Source: Muribaculaceae bacterium (GTDB taxonomy: Bacteria; Bacteroidota; Bacteroidia; Bacteroidales; Muribaculaceae). From it: DNA of 28,190 nucleotides. Below the pieces are notes generated by a model, which ran no database searches, had not been told where the DNA came from, and saw only the letters and a program-made list of their open reading frames with translations. The first letter of the stretch is position 1. Every line of letters begins with the position of its first letter. Shown here piece after piece: positions 1-7,219 of the stretch. The translations under genes were made by a program, and so were the position numbers. The stretch covers positions 1 through 28,190 of the forward strand of contig VSPM01000033.1 of assembly GCA_009775365.1 (NCBI GenBank), given 5' to 3'.

Positions 1-24
1 GAATTTTTTGTTTTCTTCACACAT
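1..24 (-). CDS. Possible 5' end of a gene running off the left edge
   Basis: On the minus strand an ATG at 24-22 opens a frame that reads M-C-E-E-N-K-K-F to the window edge without a stop. It lies about 60-70 bases downstream of a good minus-strand Bacteroidetes promoter (94-125), which suggests that a gene leaves the window to the left. Eight codons are too few to identify a product. The true start could lie outside the window. Confidence 0.2.
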
Positions 25-93
25 TTTACTAAAAAATGTTGAATCTGACGGTCAACACTTTTCCGGACTAGACATTATAAAATTACTATGCTG

Positions 94-125
94 CAAATAT
101 AAGCGTATTTTTTCGATTCTCCAAA
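94..125 (-). promoter_or_regulatory. Promoter for the gene left of the window
   Basis: On the minus strand the -7 box is TATATTTG (101 to 94), followed by CA, and the -33 box is TTTG (125 to 122). The 20-base spacer fits the Bacteroidetes consensus TTTG-N19-21-TAnnTTTG. It points left, away from dnaK, and lies beyond the dnaK terminator, so it must serve a gene outside the window. Confidence 0.55.
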
Positions 126-180
126 AAAACATAAAAAAAGTTGCAAAAGTTTTCTTAATGGGAATCTTAATGGAAATAGT

Positions 181-221
181 GGAAAAGAAAATGGAGTGTA
201 ACCGCTTGGGCTACACTCCAT
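181..221 (-). terminator. Terminator of dnaK
   Basis: A perfect 10-base inverted repeat (191-200 with 212-221, 11-base loop) starts 34 bases after the dnaK stop codon. On the minus strand it is followed by a T-rich run, TTTTCTTTTCC. This is the layout of an intrinsic terminator for leftward transcription. Confidence 0.8.
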
Positions 222-254
222 TTATATTGATTTGGATATTTCCTGATTGGTGGA

Positions 255-2153
255 TTACTTTACTTCCTCGAATTCTACGTCTTCGGCGCCGCCGTTGTTG
301 TCTTGACGTGGCTGCTGGCCTGCGCCCGGCTGAGGACCTGCCTGCTGGCTTGCCTGCTGTGCGTTGGCAATGTCTTGAGCGGCTGCCTGGAATGCATCCT
401 GGATAGCCTTTTCTGCTGAGTCAACATCTTCAACAAGCTGGTTCTTGTGAATCTCTTTCAAGCGGTCGATTGCAGACTGGATGTTTGCCTTCTTGTCGGC
501 AGGAATCTTGTCGCCAAGTTCATCGAGCTGTTTCTGGCTTTGGAACACTACAGAGTCGGCACGGTTGAGTTTGTCGATACGCTCTTTGGCTTTTCTGTCG
601 GCTTCCTCATTTGCCTTTGCTTCATCGCGCATACGCTGGATTTCAGCATCGCTAAGGCCGCTGGATGCTTCGATTCGGATTGACTGTTCCTTGCCGGTGG
701 CTTTATCTTTTGCCGACACATTAAGTATGCCGTTGGCGTCAACCTCGAAAGTGACTTCAATCTGTGGCACGCCACGCGGTGCGGGAGCTATGCCGGCAAG
801 GTTGAACTCGCCAAGAAGCTTGTCGTCTGCAGCCATAGGACGCTCGCCCTGAAGCACGCGGATTGTCACTTCCGGCTGATTGTCGGCAGCGGTGGAGAAT
901 GTCTCGCTCTTACGAGTCGGGATGGTGGTGTTGGCTTCAATAAGCTTGGTCATCACGCCGCCGAGAGTCTCGATGCCGATTGACAGAGGCACAACGTCAA
1001 GAAGAAGCACGTCTTTGACATCGCCGCTGAGCACACCGCCCTGGATTGCTGCGCCAATGGCTACAACCTCATCAGGGTTAACACCCTTGTTGGGCTCTTT
1101 GCCGAAAATCTCTTTCACCTTAGCCTGTATGGCAGGGATACGGGTTGAACCGCCCACGAGGATAACTTCGTCAATCTGAGATGCAGAGTAGCCGGCATCC
1201 TTGAGAGCATTGAGACACGGCTCTTTCACAGCGTCGATAAGTCTTGAGGCAAGCTGCTCGAATTTGGCGCGTGTGAGGGTCTTTACAAGATGTTTGGGGC
1301 CGGAGGCTGTTGCAGTGATATAAGGAAGGTTGATTTCGGTGGAGGTAGAACTTGAAAGCTCTATCTTTGCCTTCTCGGCAGCCTCTTTAAGGCGCTGCAT
1401 AGCCATCGGGTCCTGACGGAGGTCAACGCCCTCGTCATTTTTGAATTCATCAGCGAGCCAGTCAATAATCACGTGGTCGAAGTCGTCGCCGCCAAGGTGT
1501 GTGTCGCCATTGGTAGACTTAACCTCAAACACGCCGTCGCCAAGTTCAAGGATAGAGATATCGAATGTGCCGCCGCCAAGGTCGAACACAGCAATTTTCT
1601 GTTCTTTGTCAGATTTGTCGAGACCATATGCAAGGGCGGCCGCTGTAGGCTCGTTCACAATACGGCGAACTTTAAGGCCCGCAATCTCGCCGGCCTCTTT
1701 TGTGGCCTGGCGCTGAGAGTCGTCGAAGTATGCCGGAACAGTGATAACGGCTTCAGTCACTTCCTGTCCGAGGTAGTCTTCTGCTGTTTTCTTCATTTTC
1801 TGAAGAATCATAGCGGAGATTTCTTGCGGAGTGTAGTCTCTGCCGTCGATGTCAACCTTCGGCATATTGTTCTGGCAAACCACTTTGTAAGGCACACGCT
1901 TGATTTCGTCTTGCACCTTGTCGCATGATTCGCCCATGAAACGTTTGATAGAATAGATGGTGCGGGTAGGATTGGTGATAGCCTGACGTTTTGCAGGGTC
2001 TCCCACCTTGCGCTCGCCGCCGTCAACGAAAGCCACAACGGAAGGTGTGGTGTTACGTCCTTCATTGTTCGGAATAACAACAGGGTCCTTGCCTTCAAGA
2101 ACAGCTACGCAGGAGTTGGTTGTGCCCAAGTCGATGCCAATAATTTTTCCCAT
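255..2153 (-). CDS. dnaK: Molecular chaperone DnaK (Hsp70)
   Basis: 632-residue cytoplasmic Hsp70 chaperone that binds unfolded segments in an ATP-driven cycle with DnaJ and GrpE. The ATPase domain shows the first phosphate-binding motif GIDLGTTNS (residues 6-14), the second, DLGGGTFD (191-198), and the adenosine motif VGGSTRIP (333-340). The interdomain linker DVLLLDVVPLS (381-391) is followed by the substrate-binding domain and helical lid. The tail is rich in Q, G and A and ends in EEVK, typical of bacterial DnaK. Length and start are normal for the family. It is a single-gene unit: dnaJ and grpE are not adjacent, and its own terminator lies just downstream. The upstream region carries paired direct repeats and a leader hairpin, described separately, that may bear on heat-shock control. 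Confidence 0.99.
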   Translation of the reverse strand: MGKIIGIDLGTTNSCVAVLEGKDPVVIPNNEGRNTTPSVVAFVDGGERKVGDPAKRQAITNPTRTIYSIKRFMGESCDKVQDEIKRVPYKVVCQNNMPKVDIDGRDYTPQEISAMILQKMKKTAEDYLGQEVTEAVITVPAYFDDSQRQATKEAGEIAGLKVRRIVNEPTAAALAYGLDKSDKEQKIAVFDLGGGTFDISILELGDGVFEVKSTNGDTHLGGDDFDHVIIDWLADEFKNDEGVDLRQDPMAMQRLKEAAEKAKIELSSSTSTEINLPYITATASGPKHLVKTLTRAKFEQLASRLIDAVKEPCLNALKDAGYSASQIDEVILVGGSTRIPAIQAKVKEIFGKEPNKGVNPDEVVAIGAAIQGGVLSGDVKDVLLLDVVPLSIGIETLGGVMTKLIEANTTIPTRKSETFSTAADNQPEVTIRVLQGERPMAADDKLLGEFNLAGIAPAPRGVPQIEVTFEVDANGILNVSAKDKATGKEQSIRIEASSGLSDAEIQRMRDEAKANEEADRKAKERIDKLNRADSVVFQSQKQLDELGDKIPADKKANIQSAIDRLKEIHKNQLVEDVDSAEKAIQDAFQAAAQDIANAQQASQQAGPQPGAGQQPRQDNNGGAEDVEFEEVK

Positions 2154-2198
2154 AATATTGTCTATAATTTTAGTTTGTTAATATTTCAGATTTATGCA

Positions 2199-2221
2199 GG
2201 GCTGAATAGCGTTTCCAGCCC
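2199..2221 (-). promoter_or_regulatory. Hairpin in the dnaK 5' leader
   Basis: GGGCTG (2199-2204) and CAGCCC (2216-2221) are perfect complements around an 11-base loop, 46 bases upstream of the dnaK ATG. If dnaK is transcribed from further upstream, this hairpin would lie in its 5' untranslated leader. Its function is unknown; it could be structural, regulatory or chance. Confidence 0.35.
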
Positions 2222-2243
2222 GTTTACTAAATAAACAAATCGC

Positions 2244-2269
2244 GTGCTAAAAGTTTCGATGTGTGCTAA
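2244..2269. repeat. Direct repeat GTGCTAA x2 (CIRCE-half-site-like)
   Basis: GTGCTAA occurs at 2244-2250 and again at 2263-2269. Read on the dnaK coding strand it is TTAGCAC, the core of each arm of the HrcA operator CIRCE. True CIRCE is an inverted repeat (TTAGCACTC-N9-GAGTGCTAA); here both copies face the same way, so this is not a standard CIRCE element. The position, about 90-115 bases upstream of dnaK, suits a heat-shock operator. Confidence 0.35.
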
Positions 2270-2311
2270 TATTTTTAAATATAATTTGTAAATGAATGAT
2301 AAAAAGAGATT

Positions 2312-2352
2312 TGTGACAAAATTGTAGAACTGTCGAAGGTGTGACAAAACTG
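2312..2352. repeat. Direct repeat TGTGACAAAAyTG x2 upstream of dnaK
   Basis: A 13-base motif at 2312-2324 is repeated at 2340-2352 with a single difference (T/C at position 11). The start-to-start spacing is 28 bases, just under three helical turns. It lies about 160-200 bases upstream of the dnaK ATG. A regulator binding site is possible, but I recognise no known operator. Confidence 0.4.
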
Positions 2353-2583
2353 ACAATTGTTTAATAAAGTTTGCCTTTATGGTCAAAAAATGCGGCAATA
2401 TTCCGGTTGATGCGGGTGTTTCCTTTAATCGCTTCCTTGGATTAGGTAATAAAGAAATTTGCCCGGGTGGGGCAGAGGTGATTCAGCATAACAAGATGAA
2501 GAATCGACGAGGAAAACTATGAAGAAGGCGCTGAATGTAACGATAATTTGCGGTTGTAATGGTGAGAATTCCTAAATTTTCGT

Positions 2584-2591
2584 TAACTTTG
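2584..2591 (+). promoter_or_regulatory. -7 promoter box of spt
   Basis: TAACTTTG, followed by CA, matches the Bacteroidetes -7 consensus TAnnTTTG. It lies 87 bases upstream of the spt ATG. The -33 element is poor: the nearest TTG (2554-2556) is too far away at 27 bases. Transcription would begin near 2598 and give a leader of about 80 bases. Confidence 0.55.
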
Positions 2592-2678
2592 CAGCCTGAA
2601 CCTTCTTCTCGCCGTGTCATTTCGAGTGTTTGATGAAATGGCGCGCTGGAAATTCAGCAAGTAAACACCTTGAACTGT

Positions 2679-3866
2679 ATGAAGATTTTACAAGAGAAAC
2701 TGTCGCATTACGATGCCCCGCAAAAGGCAAAGGCCGCAGGAGTCTATCCTTATTTCAGGCCCATCTCAAGCGAACAGAACACGGAAGTGCTCATGAACGG
2801 ACGTAAAGTGCTAATGTTCGGTTCTAACAGCTACATGGGGCTAACAAATCATCCTAAAGTAATTGAGGCAGCAATAGAGGCCACAAAGAAATATGGCACC
2901 GGCATGGCCGGCTCACCTTTCCTCAACGGCACGCTTGACATCCATAAGAAACTTGAGGAGCGCCTGGCAGATTATGTAGGCAAAGAAGATTGTATGCTTT
3001 TCAGCACCGGATTCGGCGTAAACCTCGGGGTTGTGTCTACACTCACCGGAAGAGAAGATTATATTATCCTTGACGAGCAAGACCACGCATCTATTATAGA
3101 GGGGCGCCGTCTGTCGTTTTCAAACTATCTGAAATATCGCCACAACGATATGTCAAGCCTTGAGACACAGCTTAAGAAGTGTGACCCCGACAAGGTGAAG
3201 CTAATCGTGACCGATGGCGTGTTCTCAATGGAGGGAGATGTTGCCAACCTTCCTGAGATTATCAGGCTAGCGAAGCAATATAACGCCTCGGTGATGGTAG
3301 ACGAGGCTCACGGCATAGGAGTGTTTGGCGAAGGCGGCCGTGGCACATGTAATCATTTTGGTGTCACCGATGATGTTGACCTCATTATGGGCACATTCAG
3401 CAAGTCGTTTGCATCGCTTGGCGGATTTATCGCCACTGACAAGGTTATCACAAATTATCTGAGGCATCATTCAAGAGCCTATATCTTCACTGCCAGCATA
3501 ACGCCTGCTGCCACTGCCGCAGCTAACGCAGCACTCGATATAATAATTTCAGAGCCTGAGCGACAGAAACACCTGTGGGAGATAACAAACTATGCGCTTG
3601 AAAACTTCCGTGCAATAGGGTGTGAGATAGGCAACACTTCTACTCCTATAATACCTTTGTTCATACGCGACGACTACAAAACATTCCATGTCACGCGCGA
3701 TTTGCTCGACGAAGGTGTCTTCGTAAATCCGGTGGTGACTCCTGCAGTTGCTCCGCAAGACACGCTGATTAGATATTCGCTGATGGCCACACACACCAAA
3801 GAGCAGGTGACCCGCTCGATAGAAGCAATTCAGAAGGTGTTCAGAAAGTATGGCATAATCCCTTGA
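2679..3866 (+). CDS. spt: Serine palmitoyltransferase (alpha-oxoamine synthase family)
   Basis: PLP-dependent enzyme that condenses serine with a fatty acyl-CoA to 3-ketosphinganine, the committed step of sphingolipid synthesis. Visible family motifs, numbered from the ATG at 2679 (395 residues), are DHAS (His136, cofactor stacking), DEAH (208-211, PLP ring nitrogen Asp) and the lysine in GTFSKSFASLGG (Lys242, PLP Schiff base). The frame also opens with TTG at 2670, but the ATG at 2679 starting MKILQEKL is the better start. No membrane segment is seen, so it is a soluble bacterial-type homodimeric enzyme. It is a single-gene unit with its own promoter and terminator. The related enzymes KBL (2-amino-3-ketobutyrate CoA ligase) and BioF share the fold. 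I prefer Spt because the sequence resembles the Bacteroidales sphingolipid enzyme and no tdh or bio gene is nearby. Confidence 0.85.
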   Translation: MKILQEKLSHYDAPQKAKAAGVYPYFRPISSEQNTEVLMNGRKVLMFGSNSYMGLTNHPKVIEAAIEATKKYGTGMAGSPFLNGTLDIHKKLEERLADYVGKEDCMLFSTGFGVNLGVVSTLTGREDYIILDEQDHASIIEGRRLSFSNYLKYRHNDMSSLETQLKKCDPDKVKLIVTDGVFSMEGDVANLPEIIRLAKQYNASVMVDEAHGIGVFGEGGRGTCNHFGVTDDVDLIMGTFSKSFASLGGFIATDKVITNYLRHHSRAYIFTASITPAATAAANAALDIIISEPERQKHLWEITNYALENFRAIGCEIGNTSTPIIPLFIRDDYKTFHVTRDLLDEGVFVNPVVTPAVAPQDTLIRYSLMATHTKEQVTRSIEAIQKVFRKYGIIP

Positions 3867-3885
3867 CGCATAGCTTTCACAACAT

Positions 3886-3919
3886 AAAAATGAGATGGCG
3901 GAAGTTGTCTCATTTTTTT
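3886..3919 (+). terminator. Terminator of spt
   Basis: A perfect 10-base inverted repeat, AAAAATGAGA (3886-3895) with TCTCATTTTT (3908-3917), runs into a T tract that continues through 3920. It lies 20 bases after the spt stop codon and is a textbook intrinsic terminator. Confidence 0.85.
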
Positions 3920-4056
3920 TGTTTTATATGCTTGGTGACTTAATTTTCCGCGTCTTTCCGTGGCTAAGTTTTCTCAGAAATTATAGTGGCATATTTGCGC
4001 AGCTGCTACTCTTTTCAAAAAAAATATAGCTATGATGCAAAAAATAGATGAATTAT

Positions 4057-4087
4057 TTTGCTTCAATGCTTAAATACATTAATTTCG
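4057..4087 (+). promoter_or_regulatory. Promoter of the pRiA4b ORF-3-like gene
   Basis: TTTG (4057-4060), a 19-base spacer and TAATTTCG (4080-4087, one mismatch to TAnnTTTG). The ATG lies about 40 bases further on at 4129. Confidence 0.55.
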
Positions 4088-4128
4088 CATTATAAATCTA
4101 AATATTAAACTACAAATCCGTAAACCCG

Positions 4129-4674
4129 ATGGTATATAAGTTTAAACTTGTAAGCGACGAGGTAAGCAATTTCTCCAGAGAAATTGAGATTGACGCGAAT
4201 TCCACGTTTCTGCAGCTGCGTAACGCGATTCTCGACAGCGTGGGTTATGCTAAGGATGACATTGACTCATTCTTTTTATGCGATGATGAATGGCAGAGAC
4301 AAGAGGAGATAACTCTTGAGGACATGGGAAGCTCAAGCGATCAAGACATATGGATAATGGGCGACACTCCATTGAACGAACTTATTGAAGACGAGGGGCA
4401 GAAACTTGTGTTTGTGTTCGACTACATGACTGAGCGCTCTTTTTTCATGGAGATGAAAGAATCTGTCCCGGGCAGGAATCTTGCAGACCCCATTTGCACA
4501 GCTAAATTAGGGAAAGCCCCGGCACAGTTCGTTGATTTTGACGAGTTTGAAAATAAAATCGACGAGACCGCAAAAAAACAAAGCGAAGACCTCGACATTG
4601 ATGACTTTTATGGCGATTCTCAGTTTAATGAAGATGAACTCGGCAGCGGATTTGACGATCTGACCTTTAACTGA
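4129..4674 (+). CDS. pRiA4b ORF-3-like / IS1096 passenger TnpR-like family protein
   Basis: 181-residue soluble, acidic protein. The N-terminal half (about 1-130) resembles the PRiA4_ORF3-like family, including the segment with DDEWQ, the run EDMGSSSDQD and the conserved stretch LVFVFDYMTERSFFMEM. The tail (about 140-181) is mostly D/E with scattered hydrophobics and looks disordered. Despite the family name, there is no transposase, inverted terminal repeat or plasmid gene nearby. In Bacteroidales this is, as I recall, a stably chromosomal gene of unknown function. It has its own promoter and ends convergently on a hypothetical gene across a 24-base perfect inverted repeat. Family membership is fairly sure from memory; function is not known. 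Confidence 0.75.
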   Translation: MVYKFKLVSDEVSNFSREIEIDANSTFLQLRNAILDSVGYAKDDIDSFFLCDDEWQRQEEITLEDMGSSSDQDIWIMGDTPLNELIEDEGQKLVFVFDYMTERSFFMEMKESVPGRNLADPICTAKLGKAPAQFVDFDEFENKIDETAKKQSEDLDIDDFYGDSQFNEDELGSGFDDLTFN

Positions 4675-4709
4675 TTTCTCCGTTATATAGTATTGTTACA
4701 TAATATTGT

Positions 4710-4764
4710 CAATAAGCATCATGCGCCCCTCCCGGCAATAGGGAGGGGCGCATGATGCTTATTG
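4710..4764. terminator. 24-bp perfect inverted repeat between convergent genes
   Basis: Positions 4710-4733 and 4741-4764 are exact reverse complements around a 7-base loop. The stem is GC-rich at the loop end (GCGCCCCTCCC). It lies between two converging genes (ends at 4674 and 4789), so it probably terminates transcription from both sides. Neither flank has a clean T tract: leftward reads ACAATATT and rightward CTTACATCTTTTC. Confidence 0.75.
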
Positions 4765-4788
4765 CTTACATCTTTTCTTCGGGATGCT

Positions 4789-5130
4789 TCAGCCTCGGCC
4801 GAATATGCGAGCAAACAATGAAGGCTTCTTCTCGGGCTTTATATGCACTCTCATCTGGTTGTCTTCTTTCCCGAGAAACAGTATGTGATTACGAAAAACA
4901 AATGCAATCATCTTGTCAAACTCGAGAACCGCGTTGAGGCTTCGGATAAGAAATCTTCTGAAAGGATTATACTCTTCGAGATCGTTAAGTATAATTTCCT
5001 CATCCGACACCTCTATAGAGTGGAATTCCTTTAAAATGGGAAGGAAATAGTCGAGTTGCAAGTCTTCCCTGTTTTTGAGAGGCTTGTTGAATTTTTTATA
5101 TATTTCCTTTATAACATTGTCAGTTATCAT
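4789..5130 (-). CDS. Conserved hypothetical protein, 113 residues
   Basis: I do not recognise a named domain. The protein is soluble-looking, with mixed charge and no signal peptide or membrane helix. The middle contains EYNPFRRFLIRSLN followed by a hydrophobic stretch, MIAFVFRNHILFLG, and the C-terminus is basic (KPEKKPSLFARIFGRG). The composition and an alternating hydrophobic pattern look like a real protein, and similar short proteins occur in Bacteroidales as far as I remember. It converges on the pRiA4b-like gene across the 4710-4764 inverted repeat. No clear promoter was found; TATTATTG (5199 to 5192) is one mismatch from a -7 box but lacks a -33 partner. Confidence 0.65.
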   Translation of the reverse strand: MITDNVIKEIYKKFNKPLKNREDLQLDYFLPILKEFHSIEVSDEEIILNDLEEYNPFRRFLIRSLNAVLEFDKMIAFVFRNHILFLGKEDNQMRVHIKPEKKPSLFARIFGRG

Positions 5131-5341
5131 AGGCTTGATTATTCGTGATGGAAACTTTTGGAATCCTTAGATTAGTCCTTATTATTATAAACAATAATAT
5201 TGGGAGAGGGTTCACTTGGGAAGGCATAATTTTGCCATATCCATATGAATAAGCAGCTGTTCGATTAACTAATTAATTTATGCTTAACGATCCGCCGATA
5301 AGTTGATAAGCGGTTGTGAGAATTTGTTTTAATATGAAAAC

Positions 5342-5382
5342 AAAATATGCAAGGGCGACATTGTAAAGCCCTTGCATATTTT
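5342..5382 (-). terminator. Terminator of the decarboxylase operon
   Basis: AAAATATGCAAGGGC (5342-5356) and its exact complement at 5368-5382 form a 15-base stem with an 11-base loop, 47 bases beyond the oadB stop. The leftward exit is T-rich (TTTTGTTTTCAT, counting the stem end). The rightward exit (TATTTTTGTTT) is also T-rich, so it could stop transcription from either side. Confidence 0.8.
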
Positions 5383-5429
5383 TGTTTCACTGATTGATTT
5401 TCTCTATAAAGCCACAGTGTAGGCTGTGC

Positions 5430-6602
5430 TTATCCCAGGAAGCTGAGGAGCACGCCGGCCGCTACTGCGGAACCAATCACGCCGGCCACATTTGGGCCCA
5501 TAGCATGCATGAGCAGGTAGTTGGTGGGGTCGTATTCCAAACCAAGATTGTTTGAGATACGAGCTGCCATAGGCACAGCCGACACACCGGCGTTGCCGAT
5601 GAGCGGATTGATCTTTTTGTCTTTTTTGAGGAAAAGGTTGAAAAGTTTCACTGAAAGCACACCTGATGACGATGCAATGATGAATGCCACAAATCCGAGG
5701 CCGAATATAATCAGCGTGTCGAAAGTAAGGAACTTGTCGGCCTGTGTGGATGCTCCCACGGTGAGGCCGAGAAGAATAGTCACAATGTCGGTCATGGCGT
5801 TGCTTGCAGTCTTAGCGAGACGAGATGTCACACCGCTTTCGCGAAGGAGATTGCCAAAGAATAACATGCCAAGAAGAGGTATGCCTGAAGGCACAACGAA
5901 GCATGTGAGCATAAGTCCGACAATTGGGAAAATGATTTTCTCGTTCTGGCTAACCACGCGGGCAGGCTTCATTTTTATAAGTCGCTCCTCTTTTGTGGTG
6001 AACAGTCGCATGAGGGGCGGCTGAATCAGAGGAATGAGTGCCATATAAGAATATGCCGACACAGCCACGGCTCCAAGCAGGTTCGGATTAAGTTTTGAAG
6101 TCGTGAAGATTGCAGTCGGACCGTCGGCGCCGCCGATAATAGCCACACATCCTGCCGACAGAGGGTCAAATCCGCAGAGGAGAGCGAGCATGTAGGCTCC
6201 GAAGATGCCAAACTGGGCACAAGCTCCTATAATCATCAGTTTGGGGTTGGCAAGCAGGGCCGAGAAGTCGGTCATCGCTCCGATTCCAAGGAAAATCAGC
6301 GGAGGATACCAGCCACGCTCCACACCGTTGTAGAGGATGTTGAGCACAGAGCCCGGTTCGTAGATGCCAATCTCCATTCCCGGCTGGAATGGAATATTGC
6401 CTATGAGCATACCAAATCCTATGGGCACAAGCAGCAGAGGCTCGAAATTCTTTTTGATAGCCAGCCATACGAAGAAACATCCTACGGCAAGCATGATGAT
6501 GTTCTCTACAGTGCAGTTATAGAATCCGGTGAACTCCCAGAAAGTCGATACAGTCTGGAGAATAAATTCTCCGAAAGAATATGTTGTTTCAGCCAAAATC
6601 AT
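5430..6602 (-). CDS. oadB: Na+-transporting decarboxylase beta subunit (OadB/MmdB family)
   Basis: 390-residue polytopic inner-membrane protein of the carboxybiotin decarboxylase/sodium pump family. It decarboxylates carboxybiotin on the carrier protein and uses the energy to export Na+. The key family motif GGADGPTAIFT is present, with the conserved aspartate at residue 160 (equivalent to Asp203 of Klebsiella OadB). The second functional segment NAGVSAVPMAAR (337-348) keeps the N, S and R positions described for Na+ and proton transfer. Many hydrophobic helices span about residues 32-385. It is last in the mce-mmdA-oadG-BCCP-oadB operon, 30 bases after the carrier gene and just before a strong terminator. 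The context makes methylmalonyl-CoA, not oxaloacetate, the likely substrate of the complex. Confidence 0.95.
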   Translation of the reverse strand: MILAETTYSFGEFILQTVSTFWEFTGFYNCTVENIIMLAVGCFFVWLAIKKNFEPLLLVPIGFGMLIGNIPFQPGMEIGIYEPGSVLNILYNGVERGWYPPLIFLGIGAMTDFSALLANPKLMIIGACAQFGIFGAYMLALLCGFDPLSAGCVAIIGGADGPTAIFTTSKLNPNLLGAVAVSAYSYMALIPLIQPPLMRLFTTKEERLIKMKPARVVSQNEKIIFPIVGLMLTCFVVPSGIPLLGMLFFGNLLRESGVTSRLAKTASNAMTDIVTILLGLTVGASTQADKFLTFDTLIIFGLGFVAFIIASSSGVLSVKLFNLFLKKDKKINPLIGNAGVSAVPMAARISNNLGLEYDPTNYLLMHAMGPNVAGVIGSAVAAGVLLSFLG

Positions 6603-6632
6603 AATGTAAATGCTATTCTGAGTTCAGCAGTT

Positions 6633-7082
6633 TCATTCAAGAATCATGATGGGCCCGTCCTGAGGCACGGCGTCACCTACATTGGCGAGAATCTGTTTTA
6701 CAACGCCGCCCTTGGGAGTGTGAACATCATTCTCCATTTTCATGGCTTCAAGCACACATACGGTGGCTCCTGCGGCAACAGTGTCGCCAACTTTCACTGC
6801 GAAGCTCATCAGAGTGCCCGGGAGGGGAGCAGTGACTGTGTAGCCGCCTGACGGTGGGGCGACAGGTGTGGCAATCACTTTTTCGCCTGTTTCGGTGCGA
6901 GGCGCTTTCTGAGGGCTCTTCACCGGTTGCGACACTCTTGACATCGACGATGGAACTTTGTCGAGTTCCACGTCATATGGAACGCCGTTAACTTCAACAT
7001 GCACCGAATTGTCGGTCACTTCGCCGACTTTCACATTGAATTTAGTGCCGTTGATTTTATATTTATATTCTTTGAATTTCAT
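6633..7082 (-). CDS. Biotin carboxyl carrier subunit of methylmalonyl-CoA decarboxylase
   Basis: 149-residue biotinyl carrier (MmdC/AccB-like). The C-terminal biotinyl-lipoyl domain (about 80-149) has the biotinylation motif EAMKMEN with the acceptor Lys115, 35 residues from the C-terminus as is usual. A Pro/Ala/Lys/Ser-rich flexible linker (about 44-80) lets the domain swing between the carboxyltransferase MmdA and the membrane pump OadB. The N-terminal 40 residues form a small beta-rich segment that probably docks to the complex. It lies 141 bases after oadG, the longest gap in this operon, and 30 bases before oadB. Confidence 0.95.
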   Translation of the reverse strand: MKFKEYKYKINGTKFNVKVGEVTDNSVHVEVNGVPYDVELDKVPSSMSRVSQPVKSPQKAPRTETGEKVIATPVAPPSGGYTVTAPLPGTLMSFAVKVGDTVAAGATVCVLEAMKMENDVHTPKGGVVKQILANVGDAVPQDGPIMILE

Positions 7083-7219
7083 GAGATTTGTCTGTTCTGT
7101 AATGTTGGTTTTACCGTTCCGGCTGCACCAAGCAGTTGTGGAAAAATGGGAGTAATCCTTTCGGAAGAGTAATCAAAATGAGATGAGTTTCCCCTTTCGA
7201 GTTTTACCTGATAGACTAA

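Larger units (their letters stand above)
2154..2669. other. Divergent dnaK/spt intergenic region with repeats
   Basis: This 516-base AT-rich gap separates dnaK (leftward) from spt (rightward). It holds a leader hairpin near dnaK, two sets of direct repeats (2244-2269 and 2312-2352), a small inverted repeat ATAAAG/CTTTAT (2364-2380), a short GC hairpin TGCCC/GGGCA (2460-2474), and the spt -7 box (2584-2591). I see no convincing gene and no strict TAnnTTTG box for dnaK on the minus strand. The dnaK promoter is therefore unresolved and could use an alternative sigma factor. Confidence 0.6.

Noticed and set aside
8..406. Plus-strand open frame of 132 codons
   Set aside because: It runs through a promoter, the dnaK terminator and the 3' end of dnaK in antisense, and its product is low-complexity and unlike any family.
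2244..2269. Canonical CIRCE/HrcA operator upstream of dnaK
   Set aside because: The two TTAGCAC copies are direct, not inverted, and lack the TC/GA ends, so I list them only as half-site-like repeats.
2192..2398. Minus-strand 68-codon frame upstream of dnaK
   Set aside because: It lies in an AT-rich region full of repeats, has no promoter spacing that fits, and the product shows no protein-like pattern.
4129..4674. Insertion sequence or transposon suggested by the IS1096/TnpR family name
   Set aside because: No transposase, terminal inverted repeats or target duplication; the name is inherited from an early annotation of the family.
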